DNA of 64,000 nucleotides from Cellulomonas persica (GCF_007989825.1 NZ_BJUA01000005.1:124001-188000); one strand, 5' to 3'. Numbered from the stretch's first letter, positions 43,293 through 51,887 are shown. Program-made: numbers and translations. The notes: generated from the sequence alone by a model not told the origin.

Positions 43293-46019
43293 ATGTCTGC
43301 ACGGAGGTCGGCGGGGTCGGCGTCGCCGCGGCCTCCCGGTCCGGCGGACGACCTGGTCACCCCACGCCCGATCGAACCCGCACGCACGACGCGCACGCGC
43401 GGTCCGGCGACGGTCGGCACCGACGTCGAGCCGGGTGAGGACGGGCAGGCGGCCGACGGCGAGGCCCGGCTCGACCTGCCGGACCCCGACGAGGAGCGCG
43501 CCGAGCGCGCCCGTGCGGAGGCCGAGGCCGCGGTCATCGTCGTCGACGACCAGCCCACCGTCCGGGTGCACCACCCGAGCGACCTCATCGCCACGATCCT
43601 GTCGGCGCTCGGCGTCGCGGTCGTCATGATCCTCGCGACGTACGCGCAGCACACCACCACGGGCGTCGCCGAGGACGTGCAGGGCTTCGCGACGCTGCTG
43701 CGCAAGATCCTGTTCGTGCCCGTGCAGGTGCTCGAGGGCGTCGTCACGCTCGCCGTGCCGCTCGCGGTCGGCATCGAGCTCACGCTGCGGCGGCTCGGCC
43801 GCCAGCTGATCGAGGCGATCGTCGCGGCGGTCCTGGCGATCATGGTCGGCGCGGCCGTGATCCTCGTCGTCGAGCAGTTCGGCTCCGACGAGCTCGTGCG
43901 CGGCCTGTCCGTGCTGCTCGGCGGCACGTGGCAGCTGACCATCCCCGTGTACGTCTCGATGCTCGCGAGCCTGCTCACCGTGAGCGGGCCGCGGCAGCGC
44001 CGCCGCACGGTCGCGTGGTCGTGGAGCGCGCTGTGGTTCGCGATCGCGGTGCTGCTCGTGACGGCGCAGGTCTCGCTCGCGGGGCTCGCGGTCGCCCTGC
44101 TGATCGGCCGCGTGTGCGGGCTCGCGGTGCGCTACGTGTCAGGCGTGCGCTCCGAGCGCGCGTACGGGGCGAGCCTCGTCGCGGGCGTGCGCCGGGCCGG
44201 GTTCGAGCCCGTGCGGCTGCGCCGGATCGCGGCCGACGAGCCGGACGGCGACGTTGGCGACGACGACGACCCGACCGCCGACGCGCCGCACGACGTGCTC
44301 CGCTCGACCGCGCACCGGCCCGCGCCCGACGACGCCGCGGCCCGGGCGCTCGTCCGCTCGACCGGCTACCGCACGTACGAGCTCACCACCGAGGACGACG
44401 AGCGCCGCGACCTCGTCGTCATCGACGGCGACCGCCAGGTCGCGAGCATGGTCTCGCGCGTGTGGCGCTCGGTGCGGCTGCGCGGCATCGAGGGCCGCTC
44501 GGTCCAGTCGCTGCGCCAGACCGCCGAGCGCACCGCGCTGCTGAGCTACGCCGCGCGCGCCGCGGGTGTGCGCACGCCCGAGCTGCTGCGCGTCGCCGAG
44601 GCGCAGGACTCGATGCTCCTGGTGCAGGCGCACCCCGGCAACGCGCGCCCCCTGACCGAGCTGCACGACGACGAGATCACCGACGAGATGCTGCGCGCGA
44701 TCTGGGAGCAGCTGCGCACCGCGCACGAGGCCGGGATCGCGCACCGGGCGCTCACGTCCGACACCGTGCTCGTCGACCAGCTCGTCGGGACGCCGATGAT
44801 CTGGATCGTCGGTTGGGAGAACGGGTACGTCGCGTCGTCCGAGCTCGCGCGACGCATGGACCTCACGCAGATGCTCGCGCTGCTCGCGCTGCGCGTGGGC
44901 GTCGAGCGCGCGCTGCAGTCCGCTGCGGACTCGCTCGACGACGACGACGTCGCCGCGATCGGCCCGCTCCTGCAGGGCATCACGCTGCCCGAGCGCACCC
45001 GGACCGAGGTGCGCCGGCACAAGGCCGTGCTCAGCGACCTGCGCGCCGCGATCGTCGCGCGCATCCCCGAGGCCGACGTCGAGCCGCAGCAGCTCGTGCG
45101 GTTCGGGGCGCGGTCGGTCGTCACGATCGTGCTGCCGATCGTCGTGGTCCTGCTGCTCGTCACGCGCATCAACCTCGACGAGATCACCACCGCGCTCACC
45201 GACAGTGACTGGCGCTGGACGATCGTGGCGTTCCTGCTCGGCCTGCTCACGATCGTCGGTGCGGCCCTCGCGCTCATCGCGTTCTCCCCGGTGCGGCTGC
45301 CCCTGTGGCGCACGCTCGAGGTGCAGGCCGCGTCGAACTTCGTCGCGATGGCCGCGCCTGCGGGCATCGGCCCGGCGGCCCTCAACCTGCGCATGCTGAC
45401 CAAGCGCGGCGTGCCCACGTCGCTCGCCGCCGCGACCGTCGCCATGGTCCAGGTGAGCCAGCTCGTCGTGACGATCGCGCTGCTCGCGGTCCTGTCCGTC
45501 GGGTCCGGGGGCCAGGAGTCCGCACTGCCCGTCTCGCCCGAGGTGCTGCTGATCATCGCGCTCGTCGCGACGCTCGTCGGCGCGTCCCTGCTGGTGCCGA
45601 AGGTGCGTCAGTGGGTCCTGGCCAAGATCCGGCCGACCCTGCGGCAGATCTGGCCGCGGCTGGTGGACATCCTCGGCCGGCCGTGGCGGCTGGCCGTCGC
45701 GGTCGCCGGCAACCTCGTCATGACCCTCGGCTTCGTGCTCGCGTTCGACGCGTGCCTGCAGGCCTTCGGGCAGGAGGCGAGCCTCATCCAGGTCGCGATC
45801 GTCTACCTCGCGGGGAACACCGCGGGCGCGCTCGTCCCGACGCCGGGCGGCATGGGTGCGATCGAGATCGCGCTCGGCGCGGCGCTCACCGCCGTGACGG
45901 GCATCAACCCCGGTGTCGCGACGTCGATCGCGGTGCTGTTCCGCGTGGTCACCTACTGGGTGCGCATCCCCATCGGCTGGGTCGCGATGCGGCACCTGCA
46001 GAAGGTCGGCGAGCTCTAG
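43293..46019 (+). CDS. Pseudokinase fused to a lysyl-PG synthase-type flippase domain
   Basis: 908 residues. Residues 1-100 are a charged cytoplasmic tail. A first membrane block of about six helices spans roughly 100-290. A cytoplasmic domain (about 350-600) looks kinase-like: HEAGIAHRALTSDTVLVDQ sits where a kinase would have HRD...N, with Asp replaced by Ala, and MIWIVGWENG stands in place of the DFG region. It is probably a pseudokinase. From about 610 to the end is a TIGR00374/UPF0104-type flippase domain, with PTPGGMGAIEIALGAALTAVTGINPGVATSIAVLFRVVTYWVRIPIGW as the signature. Such domains move lipids such as lysyl-PG across the membrane. The kinase-like part may regulate it. Confidence 0.88.
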   Translation: MSARRSAGSASPRPPGPADDLVTPRPIEPARTTRTRGPATVGTDVEPGEDGQAADGEARLDLPDPDEERAERARAEAEAAVIVVDDQPTVRVHHPSDLIATILSALGVAVVMILATYAQHTTTGVAEDVQGFATLLRKILFVPVQVLEGVVTLAVPLAVGIELTLRRLGRQLIEAIVAAVLAIMVGAAVILVVEQFGSDELVRGLSVLLGGTWQLTIPVYVSMLASLLTVSGPRQRRRTVAWSWSALWFAIAVLLVTAQVSLAGLAVALLIGRVCGLAVRYVSGVRSERAYGASLVAGVRRAGFEPVRLRRIAADEPDGDVGDDDDPTADAPHDVLRSTAHRPAPDDAAARALVRSTGYRTYELTTEDDERRDLVVIDGDRQVASMVSRVWRSVRLRGIEGRSVQSLRQTAERTALLSYAARAAGVRTPELLRVAEAQDSMLLVQAHPGNARPLTELHDDEITDEMLRAIWEQLRTAHEAGIAHRALTSDTVLVDQLVGTPMIWIVGWENGYVASSELARRMDLTQMLALLALRVGVERALQSAADSLDDDDVAAIGPLLQGITLPERTRTEVRRHKAVLSDLRAAIVARIPEADVEPQQLVRFGARSVVTIVLPIVVVLLLVTRINLDEITTALTDSDWRWTIVAFLLGLLTIVGAALALIAFSPVRLPLWRTLEVQAASNFVAMAAPAGIGPAALNLRMLTKRGVPTSLAAATVAMVQVSQLVVTIALLAVLSVGSGGQESALPVSPEVLLIIALVATLVGASLLVPKVRQWVLAKIRPTLRQIWPRLVDILGRPWRLAVAVAGNLVMTLGFVLAFDACLQAFGQEASLIQVAIVYLAGNTAGALVPTPGGMGAIEIALGAALTAVTGINPGVATSIAVLFRVVTYWVRIPIGWVAMRHLQKVGEL

Positions 46020-46065
46020 CCCCGCGGTCTTGGGGGCGAGCCCTGCGTCCCGGGCCGCGCGCGAC

Positions 46066-46102
46066 GAGGCCCGCCACGCGGTTGAGCGGCGTGGCGGGCC
46101 TC
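46066..46102. terminator. Bidirectional terminator hairpin
   Basis: GAGGCCCGCCACGC and its exact complement form a 14-bp perfect stem around a nine-base loop. It lies between the end of the flippase fusion (plus) and the end of the PLDc_N-like gene (minus) and can serve both. Confidence 0.88.
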
Positions 46103-46149
46103 GGGTGTCGTGCGGGACGCTCGTGCGGACGCGTCCGGCTCGGCGTGGG

Positions 46150-46530
46150 TCAGGCTGCGAGCGCCTTGGCCTTCAGCAGCGCGAACTCGTCCTCGTTGAT
46201 CGCGCCGGAGTCGAGCAGGGCCTTCGCATCGGCGATGTGCTCGGCCGCGGACTTCGTCCCCGCGACCTCGCGGATGTAGCTGTCCGTCTCGGACCGGGCC
46301 CGACGGACGGCCGCCTCCTGACGCTCGGCCATCGACTTGCCGCGCGAGACGACGTACACGAGCGCGGTCAGGAACGGGAAGACGATGAGGAAGACGATCC
46401 AGACGGCCTTCCACCACCCGCTCAGCGTGGAGTCACGGAAGAGGTCGCTCAGGATCTGGAACAGGATGACGAGATAGGCGAAGAAGAGGAACCACCACAA
46501 CAGGATCCAGACCCACTGCCAGAAGTTCAT
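46150..46530 (-). CDS. PLDc_N/SHOCT-type small membrane protein
   Basis: 126 residues. Two hydrophobic N-terminal helices (WVWILLWWFLFFAYLVILFQIL and WWKAVWIVFLIVFPFLTALVYV) have the phospholipase-D nuclease N-terminal (PLDc_N) layout. A charged helix follows, and the tail IADAKALLDSGAINEDEFALLKAKAL is a SHOCT domain. Function unknown; such proteins are common single-copy actinobacterial membrane proteins. The start at 46530 is supported by AAGGGC eight bases upstream. It lies downstream of the riboswitch-controlled ORF but is cut off from it by a strong hairpin at 46719-46749. Confidence 0.88.
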   Translation of the reverse strand: MNFWQWVWILLWWFLFFAYLVILFQILSDLFRDSTLSGWWKAVWIVFLIVFPFLTALVYVVSRGKSMAERQEAAVRRARSETDSYIREVAGTKSAAEHIADAKALLDSGAINEDEFALLKAKALAA

Positions 46531-46718
46531 GTCGTGCCCTTCGACGTCGAAAGCGGCGGGATCGGCCGTGCTGCCGACATTAGCGACGAACGGGACACCT
46601 CGACACCCTTCCAGGGCGTCCGGCCGCCCGGCACGACGCGCGGGCGCTCGGGCACGACGCGCGGGCGCGCTCCGGCGGGGCGACGACGAGCGACGCACGC
46701 GCGTCGGCCGGGACGGCG

Positions 46719-46749
46719 ACGGCCGGCCCGGGAAGCCCGGACCGGCCGT
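46719..46749 (-). terminator. Terminator hairpin after the riboswitch-controlled ORF
   Basis: ACGGCCGG and CCGGCCGT close a stem that continues inside as CCGGG/CCCGG around an AAG loop. It begins 30 bases after the 49-residue ORF (minus strand), so the riboswitch transcript probably ends here. Confidence 0.75.
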
Positions 46750-46778
46750 TCGTGGTGCGTCGTCGCTCGTCGCGGCTG

Positions 46779-46928
46779 TCAGGCCGCGGCGCGCTCCCGC
46801 TGCGTCGGCAGTGCCGTGAGGGCACCCGCTGCGGCCGCCATCGCGCTCCACGCCTGGGCGCGGGTGCGGAAGGAGGCGGGGGTGGTGGGCGACTGCGACG
46901 GTTCGGCGGGGAGGCCGGTCTGGTCCAT
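46779..46928 (-). CDS. 49-residue ORF under c-di-GMP riboswitch control
   Basis: 49 residues from an ATG with AGGAAG seven bases upstream. The N-terminal half is polar and Pro/Thr/Ser-rich; residues 26-40 form an Ala-rich, weakly hydrophobic stretch (AWSAMAAAAGALTAL), and the end is basic and Ala-rich. No family is recognised and no signal peptide or cysteine is present. That it is a real gene follows from its position directly behind a complete riboswitch, the good ribosome site, and a terminator after it. It could be a small protein that binds a c-di-GMP-controlled partner, or a leader peptide; both are inference. Confidence 0.7.
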   Translation of the reverse strand: MDQTGLPAEPSQSPTTPASFRTRAQAWSAMAAAAGALTALPTQRERAAA

Positions 46929-46936
46929 GATCGCTT

Positions 46937-47025
46937 CCTGTCTGTTCGGTAGCCCGGCTGACCGTCGAGGGTCCCGTGGCTTTGCGTCCCCTCCTCGCGG
47001 AGGGTTTGCCGTTATCGCTGACAGG
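46937..47025 (-). ncRNA. Cyclic-di-GMP-I (GEMM) riboswitch
   Basis: Read on the minus strand, the core is CGGCAAACC, then a hairpin CCCUCC-GCGA-GGAGGG with a GNRA tetraloop, then GGACGCAAAGCC, a second hairpin closed by GACC/GGUC, and finally CAGCCGGGCUACCG, the tetraloop receptor. This is the complete c-di-GMP-I aptamer consensus in the right order. Flanking CCUGUC (47020-47025) and GACAGG (46937-46942) can form the closing helix. The 3' arm of that helix contains the first three bases of the AGGAAG ribosome site of the 49-residue ORF, so ligand binding would be expected to hide it. The region upstream to 47177 shows nothing else. Confidence 0.9.
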
Positions 47026-47177
47026 TAGGAAGGTAGTTCAGATCACTTACCCGGCCAAGGGCACGAAGCGGCCAAATACGGACAGCGAGCAAAATCACCC
47101 GTTCGGACCAGTGAAAACCTGGGCGTTCTGTCCCTTTGGTCCCGGGTCCTGGTGGTCCCACGAAGCGGTGAACCGGA

Positions 47178-48149
47178 TCAGCGGGCGTCCAACCAGGTGC
47201 TCTCCGGAGGGACGAGAGCCTCGAGCTCGGCCCACAACCCGTCCGGCACGGCGCGCGCAGCCGCCTCGACGGTGGCCGTGACCCGGCCCGGACGGCTCAT
47301 CCCGACGACCGTCGAGGCGATCCGCTCGTCGCGCAGCGAGAACTGCAGCGCCGCGGTCGCGATGTCGGTGCCGTGCGCGGCGCAGGCCTCGCGCATCCGG
47401 GCCGCCGCCTCCAGCACCTCGGGCGGCGCGGGGCGGTAGCCGTAGGTGGTCGGGCCGCCCGACTGCGCCGCGAGGATCCCGCCGCCGTACACGGCCGCGT
47501 TGAGCACGCCCATGCCGCGGCGGTGCGCCTCGGCGATCAGCGGGCCTGCGCTGCGGTCGAGCAGCGTCCACCGGTTGTGCACCAGCAGCACGTCGAACAC
47601 CCCGAGCTCGAGGTACCGCGCGATCTCGTGCACGCGCCCGCCGGCCAGCCCGATCCGGCCGACGACGCCGCGCTCGCGCAGCTCGACGAGCGCGTCGACG
47701 GCGCCACCGGGTGCGGTCATCGTCGCGAAGTCGTGGAACTCCGGGTCGTGCAGGTGCACGAGCGGGAGCTCGTCGAGCCCGAGCCGCTGCCGGCTCTCCG
47801 CGACCGACTCACGCACCCGCTGCCCCGAGTAGTCGTCACCGCGCGGGTCCACCTTGGTCGCCACGACCACACCCGCCGGCAGCCCTTCGGCCAACCCGAT
47901 CGCCGCGCCGATGCGCCGCTCGCTCTCGCCGTCGGAGTAGCCGTTGGAGGTGTCGATGAACCGGATCGGTGAGTCGAACGCCGCGAGGACCGTCGCGACG
48001 CCCTCCTCGGCGGTCACGTCACGCCCGAACAGGTCCGGCATGCTGCCGAGCGGACCGCCGCCGAGCGCGACGGCGGAGACCGTCAGGTCCGTGCCGGGCA
48101 GCGGGCGCAGCCACTGCGGTCCGCCGGGTGCGTAGCGGGGCTGGGTCAT
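47178..48149 (-). CDS. Aldo/keto reductase family protein
   Basis: 323 residues. The ATG at 48149 is behind AGGAGGACCCC; an upstream ATG at 48170 lacks a ribosome site. A TIM-barrel AKR: LGGGPLGSM, FIDTSNGYSDGESERRIGAAI with the catalytic tyrosine (Tyr in NGYSDG), VVVATKVDPRG with the lysine, LVHLHDPE in place of the usual QLH-type histidine segment, and the NADPH end STVVGMSRPGRV. The sequence is closest in type to L-fucose/D-threo-aldose dehydrogenases of actinomycetes. Substrate not determined. Confidence 0.9.
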   Translation of the reverse strand: MTQPRYAPGGPQWLRPLPGTDLTVSAVALGGGPLGSMPDLFGRDVTAEEGVATVLAAFDSPIRFIDTSNGYSDGESERRIGAAIGLAEGLPAGVVVATKVDPRGDDYSGQRVRESVAESRQRLGLDELPLVHLHDPEFHDFATMTAPGGAVDALVELRERGVVGRIGLAGGRVHEIARYLELGVFDVLLVHNRWTLLDRSAGPLIAEAHRRGMGVLNAAVYGGGILAAQSGGPTTYGYRPAPPEVLEAAARMREACAAHGTDIATAALQFSLRDERIASTVVGMSRPGRVTATVEAAARAVPDGLWAELEALVPPESTWLDAR

Positions 48150-48190
48150 GCGGGGGTCCTCCTGAGGCATGGACGACGACGCCCGGACGG

Positions 48191-50239
48191 TCAGTCCGTC
48201 AGCGCCGCGACGACCGGCGACTCGAGGAACCGCGTCAGGAGCGGCCCCGCGGTCGTCGACCCGTACTCACCCTCGTCGACGAAGACCGCGACCGCCAGGT
48301 CACCCTGGATCGCGATCATCCACACGTGGTTGCGCAGGTCGTCGGTCTCGCCGAACTGCGCGGTGCCCGTCTTGGCCATGACCTCGCCCGGCAGGTCCCG
48401 CAGGAACCCCGCGCCGCCGTCGGTCACCACCGCGCGCATGAGCGACCGCAGCGCGGCCCCCTCGTCGGACGTGAGGTCGACGTGCGGGCGCGGCTCGTCC
48501 GTCGTCTCGGCGTCCTTGCTGCTCTCGTCGGACTCGTCGTCGGACGCCTGCGCCGACGACGTGCTGTCGTCCGTCGCGTCGTCGGCCGACGACGAGCCCG
48601 GCTCGACGAGGTGCGGCGTGACCGTGCGACCCGCGGCGACCGACGCGGCCACCGTCGCCATGCCGAGCGGCGAGGCCAGCACGCGACCCTGCCCGATCAT
48701 CGTCGCCGCGTGATCCGTGCCGTCCGAGTCCGACGGCACCGCGCCGACGAACGACGCGAAGCCCAGCGACTGTGTCGGCAGGAGCCCCAGCGAGCCCGCG
48801 GCGTCGACGACCGCGTCCTGCGGCGTCTCGTCGCGCAGGCCGATGAACGCGGTGTTGCACGAGTTCGCGAACGCGGTGCGCAGCGGGATGTCACCGAGCG
48901 CCGCCGCCGGGTAGTCGGGGAAGTTGTCGAAGCGCCGGCCGTCGACCGTGATGCCGTCGGTGCAGGTCACCGAGCTGTCCGGGGTCAGGCCGGCGCGCAG
49001 CAGCGCGAGTGCGCTGACGACCTTGAACGTCGAGCCCGGCGCGTACTGCCCGAGCGTCGCGGTCGACAGCCCCTGGCTGCCCGGTCCGCTCGCAGCCGCG
49101 AGCACCTCACCCGTCGAGGGACGGATCGCGACGATCGCGGAGGCCGGGCCGACGCTCGCCAGGACGTTCTCGGCGGACTGCTGCACGAGCGAGTCGAGCG
49201 TGAGCTGCAGCGGCTCGCCGTCGACCGCCGGCACCGTGAACAGGGTGCGCGCCTGGCCCTCGGAGCCGCTGCCCTCGATCCCGCGGGCGTCGATGCGCAG
49301 GCCCGGCCGGCCGCGCAGCTGCTCGTCGAACTGCCGTTGCAGACCGGACAGGCCGGTGAGGTCGCCCGCCTGGATCGCGCCGCCGGACTTCTCGATGATC
49401 TCGGCGGTGGCGGTGCCCACCGTGCCGAGGATCGGGCGCGCGAACGTGCGCGTCGGGGCGAGCGGGAGGGAGTCGTCGATCGCGTTGACGCCGGGCAGCT
49501 TCCGCAGCGCCGGGACGTCGTAGTAGGAGTCCTCCCGCCGGATGACGATCGCCTCGACGAACGCCTTGTCGCCCGCGGACTCGACGCGCTTGGCGTACTC
49601 GTCGGGGTCGATCTCGAGCGCCGCGGCGAGCCCACGCGCGGCGGCGCCCGCCTCCGCGGCGGGCAGGAACGTCTTGTCGATGCCGACGCGGAACACGTCA
49701 CGCGCCTCGACCAGGACCTCGCCACCCGCGCCCAGCACGTTCGCCCGCTGCGGCGTCTCGCGCGACACGACGAGGTCCTCCGCGACCGTGAGGTCGGGCG
49801 CGAGGATCGTCGAGGCCCAGTGCGTGCGCCACACGTCCTCGTCGTCGCGCTCGAGCCGGGCCGTCGTCTCGTACGTCCACTGCCGCTCGGAGTCCGCCGC
49901 CGCCGAGCCGGCCGTCGACCACGTGAACCGCAGCACGGCGTCCGCGAGCGCGTCGTCGTCCTCGAGCGTCTCGGCGCTCACCAGGCTCACGCGCAGCGCG
50001 TCCTCGCCGAGCGCCTCGACCACGGCGTCGTACGCGTCCGTGCGCTGCTTCTCGGCCTGGTCCGCCGAGACGTCGGGCGTGAACGCGACACCGTCCAGGT
50101 CACCCGACTCGAGGGCCGCCGCGAGCGCGGTCGCCGCGTCCTGGGGTCCCGGGGGCGAGGATGTGCACGCCGCCGCGCCGAGCGCCGTGACCAGGGCGAT
50201 CACCGCTGTCGTCGCGATCGTCCGTCTCCGCGCACCCAT
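48191..50239 (-). CDS. Class B penicillin-binding protein (transpeptidase), lipoprotein
   Basis: 682 residues. The signal sequence ends in a lipobox LGAAAC, unusual since most class B PBPs have an uncleaved helix. A MecA-N/NTF2-like domain (about 30-150) and a PBP dimerisation domain (155-300) precede the transpeptidase: SxxK at Ser403/Lys406 (GSTFK), SxN at Ser460/Asn462 (SCN) and KTG at 623-625. A 45-residue Asp/Ser-rich insertion (about 555-600) interrupts the transpeptidase domain shortly before KTG. It cross-links peptidoglycan outside the membrane. It resembles actinobacterial PbpA2/Pbp lipoproteins linked to low beta-lactam affinity; this last point is inference. Confidence 0.93.
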   Translation of the reverse strand: MGARRRTIATTAVIALVTALGAAACTSSPPGPQDAATALAAALESGDLDGVAFTPDVSADQAEKQRTDAYDAVVEALGEDALRVSLVSAETLEDDDALADAVLRFTWSTAGSAAADSERQWTYETTARLERDDEDVWRTHWASTILAPDLTVAEDLVVSRETPQRANVLGAGGEVLVEARDVFRVGIDKTFLPAAEAGAAARGLAAALEIDPDEYAKRVESAGDKAFVEAIVIRREDSYYDVPALRKLPGVNAIDDSLPLAPTRTFARPILGTVGTATAEIIEKSGGAIQAGDLTGLSGLQRQFDEQLRGRPGLRIDARGIEGSGSEGQARTLFTVPAVDGEPLQLTLDSLVQQSAENVLASVGPASAIVAIRPSTGEVLAAASGPGSQGLSTATLGQYAPGSTFKVVSALALLRAGLTPDSSVTCTDGITVDGRRFDNFPDYPAAALGDIPLRTAFANSCNTAFIGLRDETPQDAVVDAAGSLGLLPTQSLGFASFVGAVPSDSDGTDHAATMIGQGRVLASPLGMATVAASVAAGRTVTPHLVEPGSSSADDATDDSTSSAQASDDESDESSKDAETTDEPRPHVDLTSDEGAALRSLMRAVVTDGGAGFLRDLPGEVMAKTGTAQFGETDDLRNHVWMIAIQGDLAVAVFVDEGEYGSTTAGPLLTRFLESPVVAALTD

Positions 50240-50635
50240 TCGTCGGCCCCTTCGTCGCGTGCTGATCCGTCCTGATCCGTGCTGGTCGGCGCCTGCCCGT
50301 GGCGCGCTCGTGCCCGAGCGCGCGCGTCATCCGCACCTCGCACCACCGCCACCTCAGCGCGGCTCGCGAGGCGCCGGACGGCGACGTCCAGCGCCACGGG
50401 CGGCTGCGCCGAGCAGTGAGACGGGTGTCCACCAGCGGGACCTCGGCACTCTATCGGCCACCCCTGTCACGCGCGCAGGGCTTTGCGCTCCGATCGGACG
50501 CGGGGGTCCCTGTCCGACGCCTCGCGGCCCGGCCCCGAACCGCGACGCCAGGGCCCGCTCGCGGCCCGCTGTCGATCCTCGTGCCTCCCGCGCGTCATGC
50601 TGGCGACAGCACCCCACCGCACGAGGAGACGTCCC
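50240..50635. other. Divergent intergenic region PBP - YCII
   Basis: About 400 bases with no convincing gene. It holds a 9-bp hairpin (GCGCGCTCG-TGCC-CGAGCGCGC, 50302-50323) and a long-range inverted repeat GCCCGTGGCGC (50295-50305) with GCGCCACGGGC (50391-50401). The two pairings share bases and exclude each other. The promoters of the two divergent genes must also lie here. Confidence 0.5.
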
Positions 50636-51067
50636 ATGCCGCGTTACCTGCTCATCGTCGACTTCCAGCCCGGCGACGACCCGACGCCCCTCGAGGAGTG
50701 GACCCCCGCCGAGGTCGACGCCCACATGGCCTACTACCGCCGCCTCAACGACGAGCTCGCGGCCAGCGGCGAGCTCGTCGGCGGCGAGATCCTGTCCGCA
50801 CCCGACGCGTCGTTCGTGGTCCGGTCCGCCGGGCCGGCCGCGACGAAGGTGACCGAGGGACCGTTCCCCGAGTTCAGCGAGTGGGTCGCGGGGTTCCAGG
50901 TCGTCGAGACCGCGACCGTCGAGCGCGCGCTCGAGATCGCGGCGCTCGTGTCCGCGGTGCCCGGGCGCGGTGGCCGGCCGCTCGCGCAGCCGATCCAGGT
51001 CCGCGAGGTCGTCGGCGACCCGCCGCGCAACCAGGTCGAGATCACCGCGTGGCTGCACGAGGCCTGA
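50636..51067 (+). CDS. YCII-related domain protein
   Basis: 143 residues from an ATG behind GAGGAGACG. The YCII/DGPF fold is visible in MPRYLLIVDFQPGDD at the start, LNDELAASGELVGGEIL, and TEGPFPEFSEWVAGFQVVE, where the usual DGPF reads EGPF. Proteins of this group often accompany ECF sigma factors, but none is here. Function unknown. Confidence 0.9.
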   Translation: MPRYLLIVDFQPGDDPTPLEEWTPAEVDAHMAYYRRLNDELAASGELVGGEILSAPDASFVVRSAGPAATKVTEGPFPEFSEWVAGFQVVETATVERALEIAALVSAVPGRGGRPLAQPIQVREVVGDPPRNQVEITAWLHEA

Positions 51068-51078
51068 GCGCGCGTCCC

Positions 51079-51116
51079 GCGGCGGCGCACCCCGCGCGCG
51101 GCGGCGCACCCCGCGC
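51079..51116. repeat. 19-base tandem duplication
   Basis: Two perfect copies of GCGGCGGCGCACCCCGCGC stand back to back between the YCII and DUF5701 genes, outside coding sequence. Confidence 0.85.
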
Positions 51117-51206
51117 GGAGCGGTTCACCCGGCGCACGGGCACGATCCCGGCACGTGGCGCGTTGAGAACCTCGCATCGTCGACGAACCTGCGGAGGTCC
51201 ACCGCC

Positions 51207-51887
51207 ATGACCCTGCCCACCACGTCGCCCACCACCTCACCCGCCGCGCCGCCCCCGCTCACCGAGCAGGCCGAACGGCTCGTCGCGCTCGGGGTCGCCG
51301 AGCTCGCGGGCCTCGCGCCCGACGACCTGCACGCGCTCGTCCGCGCCGCCGACCCGGCGCCCGGCGCGCTGCTCGTCGTGCCCCCTGAGCTCGCGCCGGT
51401 GGCGGCGCTCGCGCCGCTGCTGCGGCGCGGCGAGCGCGAGGGGTTCGTCGTCGAGGACATGACGGACGTCGCCGAGTTCGTGCCCATCGCGGGGCTCGAC
51501 GTCCCGGCCCCGCCCGCGGCCCGCGCCTACGTGGTGTCCGGGCTGGACCGCGGCGACGACCTGGCGAGCTGGTCACCCGACGAGGCCCTGCCCGAGCTCA
51601 CGTCCCGCGGCCGCACACCGCTCACGCTCGCCGAGGGCGTGCACTGGGCGCTGCAGGTCCCGGACGTGCTGGAGCGCAACCACTGCTTCATGACGATCGG
51701 GTCGCGCCGGGTCCGGCCGCGCGGCGGGCTCGACGCGCGCACGCCCGCGCTGTGGATCTCCAACGGCACGGGCCGTGACGGCCGGGAACGCCGCGACGCC
51801 CCGAAGGTCGGCTGGTGCTGGGCCGGCAACCGGCACACCTGGCTCGGCTTCGCCTCGGCGCTCAGCCGCACGCCGCTCGTCGGCTGA
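51207..51887 (+). CDS. DUF5701 family protein
   Basis: 226 residues from an ATG behind GGAGG. Soluble, with a Pro/Thr/Ser tail, then EQAERLVALGVAELAGLAPDDLHALV, LLVVPPELAP, LTLAEGVHWALQVPDVLERNHCFMTIGSRRVR, PALWISNGTGRDGRERRDAPKVGWCWAGNRHTWLGFAS. This order matches the DUF5701 family as I recall it; no function is known. It stands alone. Confidence 0.82.
   Translation: MTLPTTSPTTSPAAPPPLTEQAERLVALGVAELAGLAPDDLHALVRAADPAPGALLVVPPELAPVAALAPLLRRGEREGFVVEDMTDVAEFVPIAGLDVPAPPAARAYVVSGLDRGDDLASWSPDEALPELTSRGRTPLTLAEGVHWALQVPDVLERNHCFMTIGSRRVRPRGGLDARTPALWISNGTGRDGRERRDAPKVGWCWAGNRHTWLGFASALSRTPLVG

Noticed and set aside
50478-50500. GGCTTTGCG, resembling the core of the c-di-GMP riboswitch
   Set aside because: The flanking bases do not give GGACGCAAAGCC, there is no GNRA hairpin and no tetraloop receptor.
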